NCBI GenBank assembly: GCA_003487525.1 | Contig: DNDT01000321.1 | Location: 1 to 8,939, forward strand | Reading direction: 5' to 3' | DNA length: 8,939 nt | Origin: Flavobacteriales bacterium | GTDB lineage: Bacteria; Bacteroidota; Bacteroidia; Flavobacteriales_E; Vicingaceae | Shown here: positions 6,935 through 8,939 of the stretch, piece by piece | Layout of the letters: the number at the start of each line of letters is the position of its first letter | Position numbering within the stretch: position 1 is the first letter of the stretch | Translations under genes and position numbers: made by a program | The notes under the pieces: generated by a model | What the model was told of the DNA's origin: nothing | The model's database searches: none | The model's input: the letters and a program-made list of their open reading frames with translations, nothing else

Positions 6935-7531
6935 TTAATTAGATTTCCCTGAAAAAGTAATTTTCCACATTCCCCTTAGCTCTCCCATTCGATAATTTGT
7001 TGCCCGATCGTCAGGGTATAGTTTGTTCAGGGCAATCATGGTCTCCGTGTTAATTTCCTCCCCCGGTTGACCGTGACATTTCAGGCAGGTTTCCGCGGAT
7101 ATTATTATGGGACGGTAGTAAGAGGCGATGTCATTAAGCCGGATCAAGGTATCCGTAATAGCCCTTCCCTCGTTCAGTTTTTCGAGGTAGTCATTTAAAA
7201 GAAGTTTGTCCTCTTTCGCAGTGGGTGCATTTTGCGGATTTCTGTTTTTCAGGCTTAGCCGCTGAATCTGAACATCAAAATTTTTTGAGATGCTGTCGGC
7301 AATTGATTCGGCATGGATATTGCAAAATTCTATGGCATAAACAGGCCCCTCTTTCTCAAGGGCATTTTTGACATTTTTCAGCAGCTCGGTTTGAGCAACG
7401 GCCGATATTTCTTTACCGCTTTCAAGAAAATCAATTTTTGGCTCGTTGGACTGATTTGTTTTTTCGTCTGAAGAACTGCATGCAATCAGAAAACATGAGA
7501 TAAGTAAAATAACCGGGTTAAATTTTCTCAT
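6935..7531 (-). CDS. DUF3365 / Tll0287-like c-type haem lipoprotein
   Basis: A 198-residue envelope protein. The N-terminus (MRKFNPVILLISCFLIAC) is a lipoprotein signal with lipobox LIAC and lipidated Cys18, followed by a Ser/Asp/Lys/Asn-rich linker. The rest matches the DUF3365 (Tll0287-like) family: an N-terminal helix, VYAIEFCNIHAE (64-75), the family-typical LSLKNRNPQNAPTAKE (92-107), and one c-type haem motif CLKCH (149-153). A C-terminal part follows with GQPGEE and YRMGELRGMWKITF. Family members bind one haem c covalently and are thought to act in redox or haem-based sensing; the role here is unknown. Haem attachment implies export and a cytochrome c maturation system elsewhere in the genome. 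Spacing is 18 bases after the DUF1801 gene and 30 bases before the SRPBCC gene, so a shared transcript is plausible. Confidence 0.9.
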   Translation of the reverse strand: MRKFNPVILLISCFLIACSSSDEKTNQSNEPKIDFLESGKEISAVAQTELLKNVKNALEKEGPVYAIEFCNIHAESIADSISKNFDVQIQRLSLKNRNPQNAPTAKEDKLLLNDYLEKLNEGRAITDTLIRLNDIASYYRPIIISAETCLKCHGQPGEEINTETMIALNKLYPDDRATNYRMGELRGMWKITFSGKSN

Positions 7532-7548
7532 AATTGATCGGGTTAAAT
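7514..7548. repeat. Pair of 10-base direct repeats around the haem lipoprotein start
   Basis: The sequence CGGGTTAAAT (plus strand) occurs at 7514-7523, inside codons 3-6 of the haem lipoprotein gene, and again at 7539-7548, just upstream of its ATG. The copies are 25 bases apart centre to centre, and CGGGTTAA recurs at 8084-8091 at the end of the MATE gene. The repeats are plainly visible, but a regulatory role is only a possibility and chance similarity is quite likely. Confidence 0.35.
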
Positions 7549-7549
7549 A

Positions 7550-7975
7550 TTAATAATCCGGGCGCTTACCCTTTGTCAAGTGATCTACGGACTCCCTGAT
7601 GAGTTCTTTTAACACATTCCGGTCAATATCGTCAAGGCTTTTTATATACAGGCATGACTTCCCGGTCTTGTACTTGCCAAGTTTTGACATCAGCGATTCA
7701 TAGCGCTTAAATCCGGCCATGATGTAAAGCGTCAATGCCTGCTTTCTGGACGAGAATCCGGTGGCCATCCAATCTCCTTCCTGTCCGCTTGCGTATTTGT
7801 AGTGATAGCTTCCATACCCAACTATGGACGCACCCCACATTGCTCCTTTGTCACCCGTAATTTCTTCCATTATACGCGCTACTTCAAGGCAATCTGCGCG
7901 GCGCCCGGGATTTTCAATGGCGCTGATATACTCCTTGACACTTGCTTTGTTTTTTGTTGTTTTCAATTCGGCCAT
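7550..7975 (-). CDS. DUF1801 domain protein (YdhG-like)
   Basis: A 141-residue soluble protein with no signal peptide, matching the DUF1801 family along almost its whole length. It has an N-terminal helix (SVKEYISAIENPGRRADC), a helix LEVARIMEEITGD, the family motif MWGASIVGYGSYHYKY (46-61), GDWMATGFSSRKQALTLYIM (67-86), and LGKYKTGKSCLYIKSLDDID (100-119), then a C-terminal helix (LKELIRESVDHL). The biochemical function of the family is not established, so none is assigned. It is first in line after a 112-base gap downstream of the MATE gene, so a promoter for the DUF1801-DUF3365-SRPBCC group may lie in that gap. No strong Bacteroidota promoter match is visible there. Confidence 0.92.
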   Translation of the reverse strand: MAELKTTKNKASVKEYISAIENPGRRADCLEVARIMEEITGDKGAMWGASIVGYGSYHYKYASGQEGDWMATGFSSRKQALTLYIMAGFKRYESLMSKLGKYKTGKSCLYIKSLDDIDRNVLKELIRESVDHLTKGKRPDY

Positions 7976-8087
7976 AACAAAGGGGCTGAGCTTGCAACTT
8001 TAAAGGTATAATTATTAAAATAAAGATACGATTCAGATGTGTATGCGAAACATCCTTTTCGAAATCAATACCCTTGACAACACCGGG

Positions 8088-8939
8088 TTAATTCCGTTCT
8101 TCGGCAAGGACCTCTTTCTGCCTCATCCTTTTCAGCGATATGTAACTGGTGATGAATGACAGGCTTCCCCCGCATAAGTAAGTAATCAACAATGCGATAA
8201 AGATCCCTCTAATTCCGTCTATCGACGATCCAAGGTAGGCGAGGGGAATATAAATCACCAACATTTGCACAACAATTAAGATGGAAGCACTTAGCGGGCG
8301 GTTCATGGTATTTAAGTTTGCATTTACGATCATGGCTATTCCCTGAAAACCGAACGAAACGGGAACTATTTTCAAAAACATCACTGTAGTTTCAATCACC
8401 TCCTTGTCGGATGAAAATATCCCCGCAAGGGGTTCGGCAAAGGCAAAAAGAAAAACCGAAGCAAAAATCCCCCAACCAATTGAAAAGAATCCGGCGAGAT
8501 TCAGCGCTCTTTGTATCCGGTCAATTCTGTTTGCTCCCCAATTCTGTCCCGTGAAAGGACTTATGGCTGCCGATAGGGCTACCAAAAGACTTGCCGTGAG
8601 AAATTCCAGGCGTGTTCCCACTCCGTAAGCGGACACGGCAAATTCTCCATAGGTTGCCAATAAGGCGGTAATTACACTGGCGGAAATCGGCGTAATCATT
8701 CGTGAAAGGCCCGTTGGAATACCAATGAAAAGGACTCGTTTCCAAACATCCCATATTTGTTCAAATCTTCCAATGTCCAAGGTGATCAGCTGTTTTCTTT
8801 TGTGCAGCACATACAATGACAAGACGAGGGTGAAAAACCTGGAAACCGCCGTGGCCAGGGCAGCGCCTTTAACACCCATGGCCGGAACAAAACCGAGACC
8901 AAAAATAAACAGGGGGTCGAGAAGCCCGTTCAGGAAAAC
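8088..8939 (-). CDS. MATE-family (MatE) efflux transporter, C-terminal part (5' partial)
   Basis: The frame stays open to the window edge. The 20 codons before the ATG at 8879 read VFLNGLLDPLFIFGLGFVPA, a classic mid-protein MATE segment, so that ATG is internal and the start lies beyond 8939. About 283 residues are visible, somewhat over half of a usual protein of about 450. Features include NGLLDPLFIFGLG, GVKGAALATAVSRF, GIPTGLSRMITPISASVI at the start of the second MatE repeat, GQNWGANRIDR (a MATE signature), and several further membrane helices before a charged tail (KRMRQKEVLAEERN). MATE proteins export cationic or other drugs and metabolites by Na+ or H+ antiport at the inner membrane; the substrate is not predictable. 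It is oriented away from the window edge and upstream of the DUF1801 gene on the same strand. Confidence 0.93.
   Translation of the reverse strand, partial: VFLNGLLDPLFIFGLGFVPAMGVKGAALATAVSRFFTLVLSLYVLHKRKQLITLDIGRFEQIWDVWKRVLFIGIPTGLSRMITPISASVITALLATYGEFAVSAYGVGTRLEFLTASLLVALSAAISPFTGQNWGANRIDRIQRALNLAGFFSIGWGIFASVFLFAFAEPLAGIFSSDKEVIETTVMFLKIVPVSFGFQGIAMIVNANLNTMNRPLSASILIVVQMLVIYIPLAYLGSSIDGIRGIFIALLITYLCGGSLSFITSYISLKRMRQKEVLAEERN

Noticed and set aside
8001..8028. Possible Bacteroidota -7 elements for the DUF1801 gene (TACCTTTA at 8008-8001 and TATCTTTA at 8028-8021, minus strand)
   Set aside because: Both miss the final G of TAnnTTTG, and neither has a convincing TTTG-type -33 element about 19-21 bases upstream.
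8046..8061. Short inverted repeat CGAAA/TTTCG downstream of the MATE gene
   Set aside because: The stem is only 5 base pairs with a 6-base loop and no following T-run on the minus strand, so it is too weak to call a terminator.
8877..8879. ATG as the true start of the MATE gene
   Set aside because: The 20 upstream codons encode a typical MATE segment (NGLLDPLFIFGLG), so the start is outside the window.

Overview
The window looks like chromosomal DNA of a member of the Bacteroidota (Cytophagales/Flavobacteriia-like). This is inferred from moderate GC content, A/T-rich start regions mostly without a Shine-Dalgarno sequence, lipoproteins with Bacteroidota-style lipoboxes (one on a membrane-fusion protein), and the protein families present. 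No rRNA, tRNA, CRISPR array, insertion sequence or integrase is visible. Coding density is very high; the longest gap without a gene is about 112 bases (7976-8087).

Plus strand, 1-6473: one tightly packed operon for a complete tripartite ABC-2 export system of the E. coli CecR-YbhGFSR type. In order it encodes a TetR-family regulator (5' end outside the window), a TolC-like outer-membrane factor, a lipoprotein HlyD/YbhG-like membrane-fusion protein, two separate ABC ATPases (fused into one protein in E. coli YbhF), and two ABC-2 permeases (YbhS-like, then YbhR-like). Genes overlap by 4 to 17 bases except for a 26-base gap before the fusion protein, so they are probably cotranscribed and translationally coupled. 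The expected machine is an inner-membrane permease heterodimer driven by an ATPase heterodimer, joined through a periplasmic adaptor to a dedicated outer-membrane channel, with TetR sensing a ligand. The substrate cannot be read from the sequence; relatives are linked to drug or xenobiotic export.

Minus strand, 8939-6470: four genes point toward the pump operon. They encode the C-terminal part of a MATE-family transporter (5' end outside the window), a DUF1801 protein, a DUF3365 (Tll0287-like) lipoprotein with one c-type haem motif, and a small SRPBCC-fold protein. The last gene ends on the same TTAA that ends the last pump gene, so the two convergent units meet with no space for a terminator.

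The most interesting observation is in the split ATPase pair. The first ATPase lacks the Q-loop glutamine and H-loop histidine, and the second has a degraded signature motif. All three losses fall in the same composite ATP site, which predicts an asymmetric ATPase with one catalytic and one degenerate site. I see no clearly undescribed system; most of the window is recognisable families in a somewhat unusual arrangement.
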